This document shows, piece after piece, positions 53,130 to 64,000 of a stretch of 64,000 bases of DNA. How positions within the stretch are numbered: position 1 is the stretch's first letter; every line of letters starts with the position of its first letter. The translations under genes were made by a program, and so were the position numbers. The notes beneath the pieces are model-generated. The model was not told the origin of the DNA and did no database searches. It was given only the letters and a program-made list of their open reading frames with translations. The DNA is from Nerophis ophidion (taxonomy: Eukaryota > Chordata > Actinopteri > Syngnathiformes > Syngnathidae), in contig NC_084616.1 of the NCBI RefSeq assembly GCF_033978795.1, forward strand, positions 79,543,888 to 79,607,887. The letters are read 5' to 3'.

Positions 53130-53769
53130 TTAATACACACCCAGTTGATTGTATTAATCATTTCTAGCGTAAAAGGCAATTACGCCACCACATTAAAAAA
53201 AAAAACAGCTAAATTAAATAAATGGACTTTGGAGTGGCAGAATACAACAATAACAACACAGAAATGTTACTCGTCAGATCAGAACTGGGTCAAATATTGT
53301 ACACGTTTCTGTTGTGAATAATGAAGGATTCATTTTAGGCTGCCTCTGAATAATAGCATGAAATATTCCAGCACCTTCATAACGTAAATAGATGTATATG
53401 GCTTTTTGGGGCCCGGCTACATCAATCCATTATGAAATGAACCTGAGATATTTCTGTCCGTTATGTTTATTTCTAAATTGTTAACCGTGCGTTTTCGCTC
53501 TCAAAACGGAGTCAAATGTGCCGGGGACACTTTATCAGCCCCGGGTTGCAAGAAATTGATAAGGTTAACGTTACTCACAAAAAAGAGCTGCCGTTGCGAC
53601 TCATAACAACACAGAAAATGAAGTCGTCGACTCTCCAACACGTTCCTAACACTCTGAAAGTTAATACACAACAGTTGCTGCAGCGCTGCCTTAAAAAAAA
53701 TCTCGGACACAATGGATCAATTTATCCGGACTCTGGACTTAAAGTTACGTACCTTGAGTTCTTCCCTTC

Positions 53770-53870
53770 ATCCATGGCTCCTCTTCAGGTGCTCCCGAAG
53801 CAATGTTGTCTTTCCGTGCCACATGACGTCCATGCTGCACATTTTGCAGGAAATGTCTTCTTTGCAGTGT
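53770..53870 (-). pseudogene. hAT transposase BED zinc-finger remnant
   Basis: The minus strand reads HCKEDISCKMCSMDVMWHGK followed by TTLLREHLKRSH. The C-x2-C ... H-x4-H arrangement with a Trp is a BED-type DNA-binding finger, usual at the N-terminus of hAT transposases. A frameshift just upstream (near 53885) separates it from the start of the protein. Confidence 0.7.
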
Positions 53871-54617
53871 TTAAAGTAAAGTGTTCCAACACTTTGGACG
53901 ACTTAAGTCGTACACTTTTCTCCATTAAGCATTAACCTCAAGATGTTTCTCCGCTGCACTATCGCTCCTGTTTTCTTCCGCCATTTTTCGAATGCTTCTA
54001 GGCAAAGGACACGGTGTGGTCAAGTGGGCTGCACATGACACATCATTGACTGGCTCACTGCCACCACATGAGACGTAGCCTCAGCCACTCTGGCGCTGTT
54101 TTTTACCGTTTTTGTACTTATTTTGATTATTGTTTCTGAGCTGTTTGTAAATGTTGCAGTTTATAAATAAAGGTTTAGAGGGGGAAAAAAAGAGCCACAG
54201 CGCATGCGCGTTGCATACAGTACATCCAACAAATCGATGACTAAATTAATCGCCAACTATTTTTATAATTGATTTTAATCGATTTAATCGATTAGTCGTT
54301 GCAGCCCTACTTATGAGATGCGATGCAAGTGTAAGCCACTGTGACACTATTGTTCTTTTTTTTTTTTTTTTCATAAATGTCTAATGATAATGTCAATGAG
54401 GGATTTTTAATCACTGCTATGCTGAAATGATAACTAATTTTGATACTGTTGTTGATAATACTCATTTTTGTTTAACTACTTTTGGTTTGTTCTGTGTTGT
54501 GTTTGTGTCTTCTCTCAATTGCTCTGTTTATTGCTGTTCTGAGTGTTGCTGGGTCAGGTTTGGTTTTGGAAATTGATTGCATTGTTATGGTATTGCTGTG
54601 TATTGTTTTGTTGGATT

Positions 54618-54619
<2 letters not shown>

Positions 54620-54690
<71 letters not shown>
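54620..54690. repeat. (TA)n microsatellite in hAT MITE
   Basis: About 70 bp of TA dinucleotides within the right arm of the 48642-54798 MITE; the position matches a poly-A/AT zone (4770-4800) in the solo copy. Confidence 0.95.
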
Positions 54691-54694
<4 letters not shown>

Positions 54695-55677
54695 AAACAT
54701 TTTAAAAAATCGATTTATAAAAAAATGAGAATCGATTCCGAATCGCACAACGTGAGAATCGCGATTCAAATTCGAATCGATTTTTTCCCACACCCCTACA
54801 ATCTTGCCTTGCTTCATACTTCCTCCAAAAGAGCTGTTTGGAATTTTCCCCAATTGTTACATTAGCGACTATCTCCATATTTGATAAAAATGTACCCCTA
54901 GTCCTTTGCTTGAGTCCACCATTGTAGTCCAACGCTATAGTCAATAAGCTCCTTATTTTTCGCTATTCTTTTGTTATGGGGCAGACTGGCTCGTCCATGC
55001 ACATGCATTCTCCACTGTTGCCATTTTTCATACAAATTAGCACATAGTTCGAACTTACATTTGTCAGTAGACTCGCTATGGAAGCGCTGAAAACTACAAC
55101 ATGGACAACGGGGCAAAAACGAGAAGCCACGTAAATAAGACACATCCGTATTCTATGTAAAATTTTGACCAAAGAACCACTATTAGTTACATGTTATGTT
55201 GACCACAAGGAACCGTTTTAAATGTAGAGAAAAAGCATATTTTGACCTCTTTAATGACTAAAAAAGTACATTGGCCTTGTGGTGACATTACATTGTAGCC
55301 AGACGGCGAAACCCCGAGAACACAGGCATCCAAAACTGCATACAAGTATAGCGGTTGTGTGCTCGCCTGTAAAGCTGCGTTGTGTTTTTCTCTACTGTTC
55401 CACCCGGGCCTCAAACCTAGGTCGCTGGCATGAGAGGCAAGCATGCTGACTACTGGGCTAAAACCTCAGATTTTCAACCCGATAGCTACCACTGCTCTTG
55501 AAGCTGTCAGAGAGTGAGGTTTACCAAATCAGGCCTTTGTTACACTAGCTCACGCCAAAATGCATGAACTCTATTATTTGATGATTTGGCATTGTTTAAC
55601 ACGAGTATTCAACATTGCAACAACGTTTATAAGTCAGGAAATTCATCACTGGTCCCCTTTAACATTTGAGTATTGAT

Positions 55678-55777
55678 GTACCCTGCCTTCCGCCCGATTG
55701 TAGCTGAGATAGGCGCCAGCGCCCCCCGCGACCCCGAAAGGGAATAAGCGGTAGAAAATGGATGGATGGATGGATGT
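55678..55777 (+). repeat. GGATGG-tailed SINE, 3' fragment
   Basis: Contains accctgccttccgcccgatt, tagctgagataggcgccagc and aataagcggtagaaaatgga with (TGGA)n. It follows the outer TTAA nest after 15 bp. Confidence 0.75.
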
Positions 55778-55781
55778 CAGT

Positions 55782-56713
55782 GTATAAAGTCCCATTATTG
55801 GTGCTAAGATGTGCTAAGAAATGCAGCATCCTCATTCTTTCGAAGAAAAGGGAGCACTGGAACCCTCCAGGTCTTGTCATTAACCGGATGTCCAACAGGC
55901 AAAAACTGTTCTCAACTCAGCCCTCAAAGCAGATGTTTGCCCTCGTACGATCTGCACAAACGTCAAAGGGAATTAATTGCCATGTCCTTAGATCAGCAGC
56001 CAGAACCTTGGGCATGAGCGTGATTTATAAATACTTTACTCGAAACACTAATTAAAGCAGCTCCAAACGACAGACGCCTGGGCCAGTTAACGGCAGCTGT
56101 CAGAAGTGCGACAGAACCGCTTCCGTGTTGTGCAAATGATCTAAGTTGTCTGGGCAGTCAAATCGCTGTGGGCTGGCGGAAGCTCAACCCATTTGTATTG
56201 ATGTTCTATTAACTGACAAGACGCGAGGCAAAAAAGCCCCTTTTTCTTTCTGAAAGATGGAGCTGAGAGAGCTATAGTTCCTGGTATAATTGAGCTCTTT
56301 GCTCGGCTTCGTGTTGTGGTTTTTGGGAACAGGCTTATCAGCAGAACACACAGGCTTGAGCCTCCAGCAAAAAAAGCTCTGTTGTTATCCAATCTGCTTT
56401 CATTGGGAAAATCGCTTACAGCAGGAAAAACACGAGTGCTGATTCTTCAGCGTGTGCATCCCTGACCTATGAAAGCGGAGTTTATTCAGTCATTCTCCTA
56501 CAGAAAGACGCTGCACAGCAGGGAAGGGTTGTCTATTTAAACGCCATTCACATACACACGGCACCGCCAATCAAGGTCTTTTTACTATTCAGCTGCTGCC
56601 GTCTGCACAGGGCCTACAAGCCATCGCCACTGTGCATCTATTTTAGACTTAACTGAAAACATGCCTTCTGTAGTTTTCCCTTGATTTCAATTCATAAAAG
56701 CTTTTAGTTAAAC
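55782..56713. other. low-repeat intronic block
   Basis: About 930 bp of mixed composition with no recognised mobile element. Short ORFs lack domain features. It is a candidate for non-coding conservation. Confidence 0.4.
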
Positions 56714-56726
56714 AATGTATTAAATA

Positions 56727-57110
56727 CGGGCTTCACAGTGGAAGAGGGGTTAGTGTGTCTGCCTCACAATACAAAGGTCCTGAGTAGTCCTGGATTCAAT
56801 CCCGGGCTCGGGATCTTTCTGTGTGGAGTTTGCATGTCCTCCCCGTGAATGCGTGGGTTCCCTCCGGGTATTCCGGCTTCCTCCCACTTCCAAAGACATG
56901 CACCTGGGGATAGATTGATTGGCAACACTAAATTGGCCCTAGTGTGTGAATGTGAGTGTGAATGTTGTCGGTCTGTCTGTGTTGGCCCTGCAATGAGGTG
57001 GCGACTTGTCCAGGGTGTACCCAGCCATCCGCCCGATTGTAGCTGAGATAGGCATCAGCGCCCCCGCCGACCACATAGGGAATAAGCGGTAGAAAATGGA
57101 TGGATGGATT
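56727..57110 (+). mobile_element. GGATGG-tailed SINE with 13-bp TSD
   Basis: 384-bp copy flanked by aatgtattaaata (56714-56726 and 57111-57123). The head cttcacagtggaagaggggt has an A box ttagtgtgtctgcc and a B-box-like ggattcaatccc. The tail is aataagcggtagaaaatgga + tggatgga. Confidence 0.9.
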
Positions 57111-57371
57111 AATGTATTAAATATTTCTGCAGTAGTGTAGCGTGTTTAGCTGTCCCTCGTTCCCCAGTGATAATGATAGTTTTAGAAAACGTACTTTATT
57201 TTCCACCTTGGAGGCGAGGATTAGTTAGCTGCTATCTAGCTAGTGAGGGCGCTACATTGTTTTAAGCACACAAATTTGCACCGGGGAGTGACACACACCG
57301 CACTGTAAAATTTGCGGGATACCAATAGAATGTGTCATCAACTTGCATTATCAAACACATATCGTATATCG

Positions 57372-57962
57372 CAGGAGTGTCAAACTCATTTTAGATCAGG
57401 GGTCACATGGAGAAAAATGTACTCCTAAATCAAGTGGGCCAGACTGGTAAAATCATGCCACGATAACTTAAAAATAAAGACAACTTCAGCTTGTTTTCTT
57501 TGTTTGAAAATAGAACAAGCGCATTAAGAAAATGTACAAATCATAACGTAGTTTGTTTTTGTTTTTTTACACTTGCATGTTGCAGTTTATAGTATTCTAC
57601 TTTTATCTGTCGTTATTTATACTTTCTGAATAAATTAGGTGATAATGTTCATCACTCAACTCATTGGTGTTAACTTTCAATCTATCAAGATGAAAAAATA
57701 ATTTTAAAATCAAATTACAGGATGTTATTTATGTAGTTTGATCATTTTCCGCGACTGATGTACTAACGTGTTTTTTTGTTTGTTTTTTTACATATGTAGC
57801 ATAATCTACATAGATACAAAGAATTGCTATTGCGACATCTAGTGGACACATTTAGAACAGCAGATTATTTCATAAAAAAAATTTGACTCAATTTTATACT
57901 TAGCAAACTCATCCCGCGGGCCGGATTAAAACTGTTCTCGGGCCTTACGTTTGACACCCCTG
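57372..57962. mobile_element. hAT MITE, 8-bp TSD 7/8
   Basis: 591 bp. Left end caggagtgtcaaactcattt, right end ttacgtttgacacccctg. Flanks gtatatcg (57364-57371) and gtatatca (57963-57970). The subterminal segment ggccggattaaaactgttct is GC-rich. Non-coding. Confidence 0.85.
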
Positions 57963-58479
57963 GTATATCATTTTTTATCATGCAGCTCTAAACTCTATGG
58001 TGATTAACTACATGTACAGTGGGGCAAAAAAGTATTTAGTCAGCCACCGATTGTGCAAGTTCTCCCACTTAAAATGACGACAGAGGTCTGTAATTTTCAT
58101 CATAGGTACACTTCAACTGTGAGAGACAGAATGTGAAAAAAAAATCCAGGAATTCACATTGTCGGAATTTTAAAGAATTTATTTGTAAATTATTATGGAA
58201 AATAATTATTTGGTCAATAACGAAAATTCAACTCAATACTTTGTAATATAACCTTTGTTGGCAATAACAGAGGTCCAACGATTACTATAGGTCTTTACCA
58301 GGTTTGCACAAACTGCAGCTGGAATTTTGGCCCATTCCTCTATGCAGATTTTCTCAAGAGCAGTGATGTTTTGGGGCTGTCGCCGAGCAACACGGACTTT
58401 CAACTCCCTCCACAAATTTTTTATGGGGTTGAGGTCTGCAGACTGGCTAGGCCACTCCAGGACTTTCAAAAAAAAAAAG

Positions 58480-59539
58480 CCACGGCCCCCTGACACCCCT
58501 TCTTAACTGTCTATGCGACGTCAAGGCTTGGTTAGCCCAGAATTTTTTAATAATGAATGAGGGAAAAACGGAAATTTTAGTTTTTGGTCCGGCCCTCACT
58601 GACTTGGGACCATTGCAAAATTATGTGCGTCCCAAAGTCACCAGCCTTGGCGTCACTATAGACAGCGATTTTAAACTAGACAAACAAGTCAATGGCGTTT
58701 TAAAATCGTGTTTTTATCACCTTTGTCTTTTAGTAAAGGTTAAACCGTTTTTATCTTTTAACCTTTTTGAACAAGTCGTGCATGCTTTTATTTCAAGTCG
58801 CGTGGACTACTGCAATGCACTTTATGCTGGCATTAGCCAAAAAGCTCTCTCCCGGTTGCAGTTAGTCCAGAACGCGGCAGCACAACTTTTAACAGGGGCC
58901 AGGAAACGCCAGCATATAACCCAAATTCTTCAGCGTTTGCACTGGCTCCCTGTTCATTTTAGAATTGATTTTAAAACATTGCTGTTTGTTTTTAAATCTT
59001 TACATGGACTGGAACCTCAATATATCTCGGACCTCATCCAAATTTACATTCCTGCGCGCGCTCTGAGGCCCGAGAGCCAGCTCCAACTCGTGGTGCCCAA
59101 GACCAGACTTAAGACCAGGGGAGACAGGGCCTTCTCTGTGGTCGGCCCTAAGCTCTGGAACACTCTGCCGCTCCATGTTCAAACTGCTTCCACAGTGGAG
59201 TGTTTTAAGTCTCGTCTTAAGACCCACTTTTATTCTTTGGCTTTTAACACTACGTGAGTTGTGTGGTCCTCTGTCCTCTGTTGTCCTCTGTGTTTTTTAT
59301 ACACTTTGATTTTTATTTTACTGTTTTAATTGATTTTACCCTTTAAAATAGTTTTTAATCATATTTGTTTTTATATTGTTTTTATTGGTTTTATTTTTAT
59401 TTATTTTTTGTTTTATTATTGGTGGAGCATAATATATATATATTTTTTTTTATATTGTTTTTAACATGGCTGTGCAGCACTTTGGAAACGTTATTGTTGT
59501 TTAAATGTGCTATATAAATAAAGTGGATTGGATTGGATA
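58480..59539 (+). mobile_element. L2-like LINE, 5'-truncated, in Tc1
   Basis: Starts near the poly-A at 58470-58480 and ends gtgctatataaataaagtgg + attggattgga, an L2-type tail. Between lies the C-terminal ORF fragment 58553-59257. No clean target duplication is visible; a few Tc1 bases near 'ccaggac-tt-gaaatg' were altered at the junctions. Confidence 0.8.
58553..59257 (+). pseudogene. L2/CR1-like reverse transcriptase C-terminus
   Basis: Open for 234 codons and extending upstream in frame to about 58495. It reads NEGKTEILVFGPALTDLGPL, then VTSLGVTIDSDFKLDKQVNG, HAFISSRVDYCNALYAGISQ and ARKRQHITQILQRLHWLPV. The R-VDYCN-LY motif and 'HWLPV...RI-FK-LLFVFK' are signatures of the L2/jockey-type RT C-terminal region. 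The catalytic YADD part lies upstream and is lost by 5' truncation. Confidence 0.88.
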
Positions 59540-60422
59540 GAAATGCTTCTTACGAAGCCACTCCTTTTTTGCCCGGGCGGTGTGTCCCAGCCACGTTTCA
59601 TCTTCAAAGCTCTCACTGATATAAGGAGGTTTTGGCTCAAACTCTCACGATACATAGCCCCATTCATTCTTTCCTCAACACGGATCAGTCAACCTTTCCC
59701 CTTAGCAGAAAAACAGCCGCAAAGCATGATGTTTCCACCCCCATGCTTCACAGTAGGTATGGTGTTCTTGGGATTCAACTCAGTATTCTTCTTCTTCCAA
59801 ACATGACGAGTTGAGTTTATACCAAAAAGTTCTATTTTGGTTTCATCTGACCACATGACATTCTCCCAGTCCTCTGCTGTATCATCCATGTGCTCTCTGG
59901 CAAACTTCAGACGGGCCTGGACATGCACTGGCTTAAGCAGGGGGACACGTCTGGCACTGCAGGATTTGATTCCCTGTCGGCGTAGTGTGTTACTGATGGT
60001 AACCTTTGTTACTTTGGTCCCAGTTTTCTGCAGGTCATTCACCAGGTTCTGGTTCTTGTGGTTCTGGGATTTTTGCTCCCCGTTCTCATGATCATTTTGA
60101 CCCCACGGGATTAGATCTTTTGTGGAGCCCCAGATCGAGGGAGATTATCAGTGGTCTTGTATGTCTTCCATTTTCTGATATTTGCTCCCACAGTTGATTT
60201 TTTCACCCCAAGCTGCTTGCCTATTGTAGATTCACTCTTCCCAGTCTGGTGCAGGTCTACAATTCTTTTCCTGGGGTCCTTCGACAGCTCTTTGGTCTTG
60301 ACCATAGTGGAGTTTGGAGTCTGACTGTTTAAGGCTGTGGACATGTGTCTTTTATACAGATAATGAGTTCAAACAGGTTCCATTAATACAGGTATTGAGT
60401 GGAGGACGGAAGAGCTTCTTAA

Positions 60423-61970
60423 AAGGGAACATTATCACAATTTCTGAAGGTTTAAAACCAAAAAAAATCAGTTCCCAGTTACTTTTTTTATTTTTCGAAG
60501 TTTTTCTCAAAATTTTACCCATCACGCAATATCCCGAAAAACGGCTTCAAAGTGCCTGATTTTCACCATCGGTATATCTACCCGTACATTATCCTGTGAC
60601 GTCACAGCGTGAAACCACCAGAAACAAACATGAGCGGATAGCACAGAAAGGTATAGCGATAGTAGCTCGGATTCAGACTCGGATTTCAGCGGCGTAAGCG
60701 ATTCAACAGATTACGCATGTATTGAAACAGATGGTTGGAGTGTGGAGGCAGTTAGCGAAAACGACATTGAAGAAGAAACTGAAGCTATTGAGCCATATCA
60801 CGACAGACAGCGGCACAGGAGGAAGCGAGGACAAATTCGGCAATTGCCTTCTAACCAACGATTGGTATGTGTTTGTTTGGCATTAAATGTGGGTGGAGGG
60901 AAAGGCTGGATGCAAATATAGCTACAAATGAGGCATAATGATGCAATATGTACATACAGTTAGCCTAAATAGCATGTTAGCATCGATTAGCTTGCAGTCA
61001 TGCCGTGACCAAATATGTCTGATTAGCACACTCCACATAAGTCAATGACATCAACAAAACTCACCTTTGTGCATTCATGAACAACGTTATAAGTTTGGTG
61101 GACAAAATGAGACAGAAAAAGAAGTGGCATGAATCACGTCTTAGCCAAGACATCCGGGGGGTTTACCTCGCTCGTCTGCGGGAAGAGACCGCTGTCGTCC
61201 CTGAATAGCTCACGCATTCCGGCAGATTCAGTGGTGGTCTATTTTCCGATATTGCAGATTTCTTTGACTTTATCGTTGGAAATGCATCTGCTTTGAGTGT
61301 CGCAGGATATTCACACATTCTTGCCATCTCTGTTGTAGCATAGCTGTCGTCTGTAAAGTTTGCAGAACAAACGAGGAACTTTTGCATCTTTTGGCCTCTG
61401 GTGCAACTTGAATCCGTCTCTCTTCGTGCCACTCACACTGGTGAATGAATGATGAATGAATGATAGGTGGTGGTCGGAGGGGCCGTAGGCGCAAACTGGC
61501 AGCCACGCTGCCATCAGTCTACCCCAGGGCAGCTGTGGCTACTGATGTAGCTTACCACCACCAGGTGTGAATGACTGATGGGTTCCCACTTCTCTGTGAG
61601 CGATTTGAGTGTCTAGAAAAGTGCGATATAAATCTAAGTTGTTGTTTTTTTCTTGTTGTTACACCCTCCCGACAACAAACCGACGAGGCATGATGTCTCC
61701 AAGGTACGGGAAAACAGTCAAAAAATGGAAAATAACAGAGCTGATTTGACTTGGTACGTGTAATAAGATTGAGAAAATGGTGGATCGCTTCATGTTGTGA
61801 CGTCATGGGTGAAAGGTCATCGCTCTGACAGGCTATCAATTGAAAGGCGTTTAAATCGCCAAATTCACCCTTTTAGAGTTCAAGAATGGGTTAAAAAAAC
61901 ATATGGTCTCTTTTCTGCAACATCAAGGTATATATTGACGCTTACATAGGTCTGGTGATAATGTTCCCCT
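60423..61970. mobile_element. TTAA-target element (piggyBac- or Kolobok-like) in Tc1
   Basis: Left end aagggaacattatcacaatt, right end tctggtgataatgttcccct; the inverted ends share GGGAACATTATCAC. Flanked by TTAA (60419-60422 and 61971-61974). 1548 bp. A + strand frame at 60664-60864 is acidic then basic (SDSDSDFSGVSDSTDYAC, later HDRQRHRRKRGQIRQLPSNQ) and ends at a splice-donor-like gattg|gtatgt. It could be an exon remnant of the autonomous parent. An L2-type tail fragment (gcgatttgagtgtctagaaa) lies at about 61595-61640. Confidence 0.7.
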
Positions 61971-62222
61971 TTAAAGAAGAAGTTACAGGTCTGTGAGAGC
62001 CAGAGAGCTTTCTTGTTTGAAATGACCAAATACTTATTTTCCACCATAGTTTACAAATAAAATCTTTAAAATTCCTACAATGTGAATTCCTGGATTTTTT
62101 TTCACATTCTGTCTTTCACAGTTGAAGTGTACCTATGCTGAAAATTACAGACTTCTGTCATCATTTTAAGTGGGAGAACTTGCACAATCGGTGGCTGAAT
62201 AAATACTTTTTGCCCCACTGTA

Positions 62223-63696
62223 TGTCTGGCAGTCAAGCATATTTAACTGCCACAAGCATCCATTTACCTCTCTTACGTGAGCCAGTAAACACGAAAAGTG
62301 TGCATGTTCGGGCTTCACTAATGGATGTTAGCACAACTCACAATCAGCCCCAAAACCCCAAATAGTTGTGAAAGCTTGTTGACCAAGCTCTCAGCTCCCA
62401 GGATTTATTGCACACATTTTTTTTTTCCCAGAGCTGTTTTTTGAAAGAACTAGTGGTCAGATTCTGTTTGATTGTCCATTGTTATCCGCTTCTAGGCTTT
62501 TTATCGCTCCTCTTCGGCTCCCCTCCACACTCGGCCCTCCCTCTCTTTCTGTTCTCCCCTGTCCTCTTTCTTTCCCTACTCTTGCCAGTAACGGACTAAA
62601 CCGTTTGGCTTCATGTCAAAGCAGGGGCCTTTTGTGGCTCTGTCACAAATCTGCCAGGAAAAACAGAAACCATCTGTTCAGGCCCGAGCCAAAGAAGAGA
62701 TGAGGGTGTAAATACATGAGTTTAGCCCTCGCCCTAGGTACTGCCCGTGCGCTCGAGACCTCCGAGACTTCCCACTTGGCCTCAGCGTGCCCTCCCGACT
62801 AGCAATTATAGTGTAGATGAATGGAAGCTCATCAAGTGTAATTCTTAAAACAAGAACATCATCAGTGTGATTCAACACTAAGTGATTCACTGCTTGATGC
62901 TAATGCTTCACTTGATACTATTTAAATGAGTCACTCCAATCACTACTTGCAAGTCCAATTCCATTTTGCAATCTGAGCACTCGCTCTGTTTCTTAGCTCC
63001 GTCTCTACGGAGAGGAGACATTGGCGTACTTGAATCTGGAACGCCACGACTGTGTCGCACGTCGACTTGTTTGCAGGCAACCATTTTAAGTGGCAATAAA
63101 TGCAAAAGAAGCTCTGAGTTGTCGTGTTAGATAATCCACCGACCAAAAAGCTCTTGCAGATTGAAGCCCTCTAAAAGGCCTCATAATGCTGAGCTTATGT
63201 TGTCACTATTTCATGTAGGGTGGAGTGGCAGCACACTCTCTACCGCGCTGCTCTGATTTAGTGGACAGGCAGTGGGAATTATGACCCGGCAAGCCAGGGC
63301 CACTCTAGACTGCTATTCATTCCACTTTCCCATATACAGGCATAATGCTTGAGTTGTAGTTTTGTTGTTTTTCCTCCTGGAAGAAAATAGTACCAAGCAT
63401 TGACAAAGACTATAAACTAGTTACAGTTACGTCGACTACGTTTCCATGCACTAAATTAGTCTGATTTTATTCTTACACCAACATGTGAAGTCCCAGGGTA
63501 CATACACACGCTGTAATGCGACTATTGGTCATACGCCATGTGCCTCCCTGAAACTGGGAGGGCAAGTATTTCTTTTTAGCGCGGATAAATGTATTGCTTT
63601 TCCGGTTGACTTATGAGTTCATACTAAAACAAGTTATCTTTCCAGCTCGTCACAAGTCAACAGCCCAGTCGTTGTTGTACTTGATGTCAGCTGTAC
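62223..63696. other. low-repeat intronic block
   Basis: Mixed composition with a pyrimidine-rich segment (62510-62590). It has no recognised mobile element. Exon-like features near 62588 (ttgccag acceptor-like) do not translate into RERE sequence. Candidate non-coding conserved region only. Confidence 0.4.
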
Positions 63697-63698
63697 AA

Positions 63699-64000
63699 AC
63701 CCCGTTTCCATATGAGTTGGGAAATTGTTTCAGATGTAAATATAAACGGAATACAATGATTTGCAAATCCTTTTCAACCCATATTCAGTTGAATGCACTA
63801 CAAAGACCATATATTTGATGTTTAAACACAGAAACTTTATTTTTTTTTGCAAATAATAATTAACTTAGAATTTCATGGCTGCAACACGTGCCAAAGTAGT
63901 TGGTAAAGGGCATGTTCACCACTGTGTTACATCACCTTTTCTTTAAACATCACTCAATAAACGTTTGGGAATTGAGGAAACTAATTGTTGAAGCTTTGAA
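63699..64000 (-). mobile_element. Tc1-like element (37330 family), cut by the window end
   Basis: After TA at 63697-63698: caaaccccgtttccatatga, then gaatacaatgatttgcaaat. It is the reverse complement of the 3' end of 37330-38913, down to the non-coding region just after the transposase (cttcaaagcttcaac equivalent at 63990-64000). The transposase itself would lie beyond the window. Confidence 0.85.

Larger units (their letters stand above)
49007..54309 (-). mobile_element. fourth-layer hAT element with transposase remnants
   Basis: Starts tagggctgcaactaacaatt and ends ttagtcgttgcagccctac minus the last base; the inverted ends contain attaatcgat motifs. The perfect 8-bp target duplication cttatgag lies at 48999-49006 and 54310-54317. 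Excluding the LINE inside it, the element is about 1.96 kb. Minus-strand coding remnants are a BED-type zinc finger near 53770-53870 and part of the transposase catalytic domain at 49290-49640. Confidence 0.9.
48642..54798. mobile_element. third-layer hAT MITE (4109 family)
   Basis: Left end tagggctgcgaatctttggg, right end tcgattttttcccacaccccta. The 8-bp flanks are caattgtg (48634-48641) and caatcttg (54799-54806), 6 of 8 identical, so it is older than the 4109 copy. The body is interrupted at cttatgag by the hAT element 49007-54309 and contains a (TA)n microsatellite at 54620-54690. Confidence 0.85.
48507..55250. mobile_element. second-layer TTAA-type element
   Basis: Flanked by TTAA (48503-48506 and 55251-55254). 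Left end agtgagacctatcatgcaat, right end aaaaagcatattttgacctct. The left arm (taccaacttttcttacctat, gatctgcgcaagtcccgaaa) and right arm (cttcctccaaaagagctgtt, accattgtagtccaacgcta) belong to a well-known type of fish MITE. It is split by the hAT MITE 48642-54798. Confidence 0.65.
48038..55658. mobile_element. outermost TTAA-type MITE of a five-layer nest
   Basis: Left end aggggacctattgtgattac after TTAA (48034-48037); right end catcactggtcccct before TTAA (55659-55662). The inverted ends AGGGGACC...GTGAT agree. The left part (48038-48502) and right part (55255-55658) match the two halves of the solo copy at 31898-32210. The element is split by the insertion 48507-55250. Confidence 0.65.
58233..60344 (-). 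pseudogene. Tc1 transposase, split by insertions
   Basis: N-terminal part at 60111-60344 (MVKTKELSKDPRKRIVDLHQ, then SESTIGKQLGVKKSTVGANI) is the paired-type helix-turn-helix. The middle at 59689-60042 (VTISNTLRRQGIKSCSARR, then WENVMWSDETKIELFGINS) carries the first catalytic Asp in WSDET. The C-terminal part at 58233-58470 (VLEWPSQSADLNPIKNLWRE) has Lys in place of the third catalytic Glu (usual NPIENLW). The L2-like LINE separates the last two parts. The segment with the second catalytic Asp is missing or scrambled. Confidence 0.85.
58017..62220 (-). mobile_element. Tc1 element invaded by a LINE and a TTAA element
   Basis: Long inverted repeats (cagtggggcaaaaaagtatt at the left; aatactttttgccccactg at the right) with TA target sites (58015-58016 and 62221-62222). 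The terminal repeats extend about 180 bp (for example agaacttgcacaatcggtgg). The transposase runs on the minus strand. Removing the LINE (about 58480-59539) and the TTAA element (60423-61970) leaves a Tc1 of about 1.6 kb, the expected length. Confidence 0.9.

Noticed and set aside
62588..62703. Exon-like segment after a cttgccag acceptor
   Set aside because: Translations do not resemble the RERE sequence expected after SANT, and no donor fits the phase.

Overview
This window is teleost fish nuclear DNA. The evidence is short exons with GT-AG borders separated by multi-kilobase introns, plus a repeat load typical of ray-finned fish: tRNA-derived SINEs, L2-like and RTE/I-like LINEs, Tc1, hAT, pogo-like and TTAA-target DNA transposons, and long AT/TA microsatellites. 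The repeat mix suggests a percomorph, possibly a pipefish-type genome, but I cannot fix the species from sequence alone.

Only one host gene is supported: rere (arginine-glutamic acid dipeptide repeats protein, atrophin-2), on the + strand. Seven internal exons are visible at 3572-3668, 6195-6299, 24037-24085, 24456-24580, 29105-29204, 31731-31829 and 42916-42996. They join in frame and encode the C-terminal part of the BAH domain, the ELM2 domain and the start of the SANT domain. The canonical first exons lie to the left of the window. The exons after SANT (GATA zinc finger and atrophin region) lie to the right, so the last intron runs for at least 21 kb.

The most interesting host signal is inside the large intron 6300-24036. 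A CpG-rich, GC-box-containing block (about 13.08-13.55 kb) ends in an ATG exon reading MADMDDLFSPR followed by a consensus splice donor at 13546. Its splice phase matches exon 24037, so it would give a RERE isoform with ELM2 and SANT but no BAH domain.

Almost everything else is mobile DNA, much of it nested. 4109-4873 is an intact hAT MITE with a perfect 8-bp target duplication. 6.5-9.1 kb is AT microsatellite with two more MITEs. 9.5-13.0 kb is a hAT-like element plus two SINEs, one split by two later insertions. 14.4-15.2, 30.0-31.55 and 33.66-34.49 kb are three pogo-like elements with TA target sites. 17159-19677 is a hAT-ended element carrying an intact 572-597 aa proline-rich ORF with twelve 24-bp repeats. 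20.0-22.0 kb is a Tc1 containing a hAT-like element containing a palindrome of nearly 1 kb. 35.65-36.96 kb is an inverted Tc1/LINE composite. 37330-38913 is a Tc1-like element with both ends. 48034-55662 is a five-layer nest (two TTAA MITEs, two hATs, and a full-length 3.35-kb LINE with one internal stop), most layers having recognisable target duplications. 58015-62222 is a Tc1 element invaded by an L2-like LINE and a TTAA element.

Two LINE/SINE pairs appear to share 3' tails, which suggests how the SINEs were mobilised. Low-repeat intronic blocks (about 40.5-42.9, 46.7-47.5, 55.8-56.7 and 62.7-63.5 kb) are the best places to look for rere regulatory elements. Their conservation cannot be judged here.
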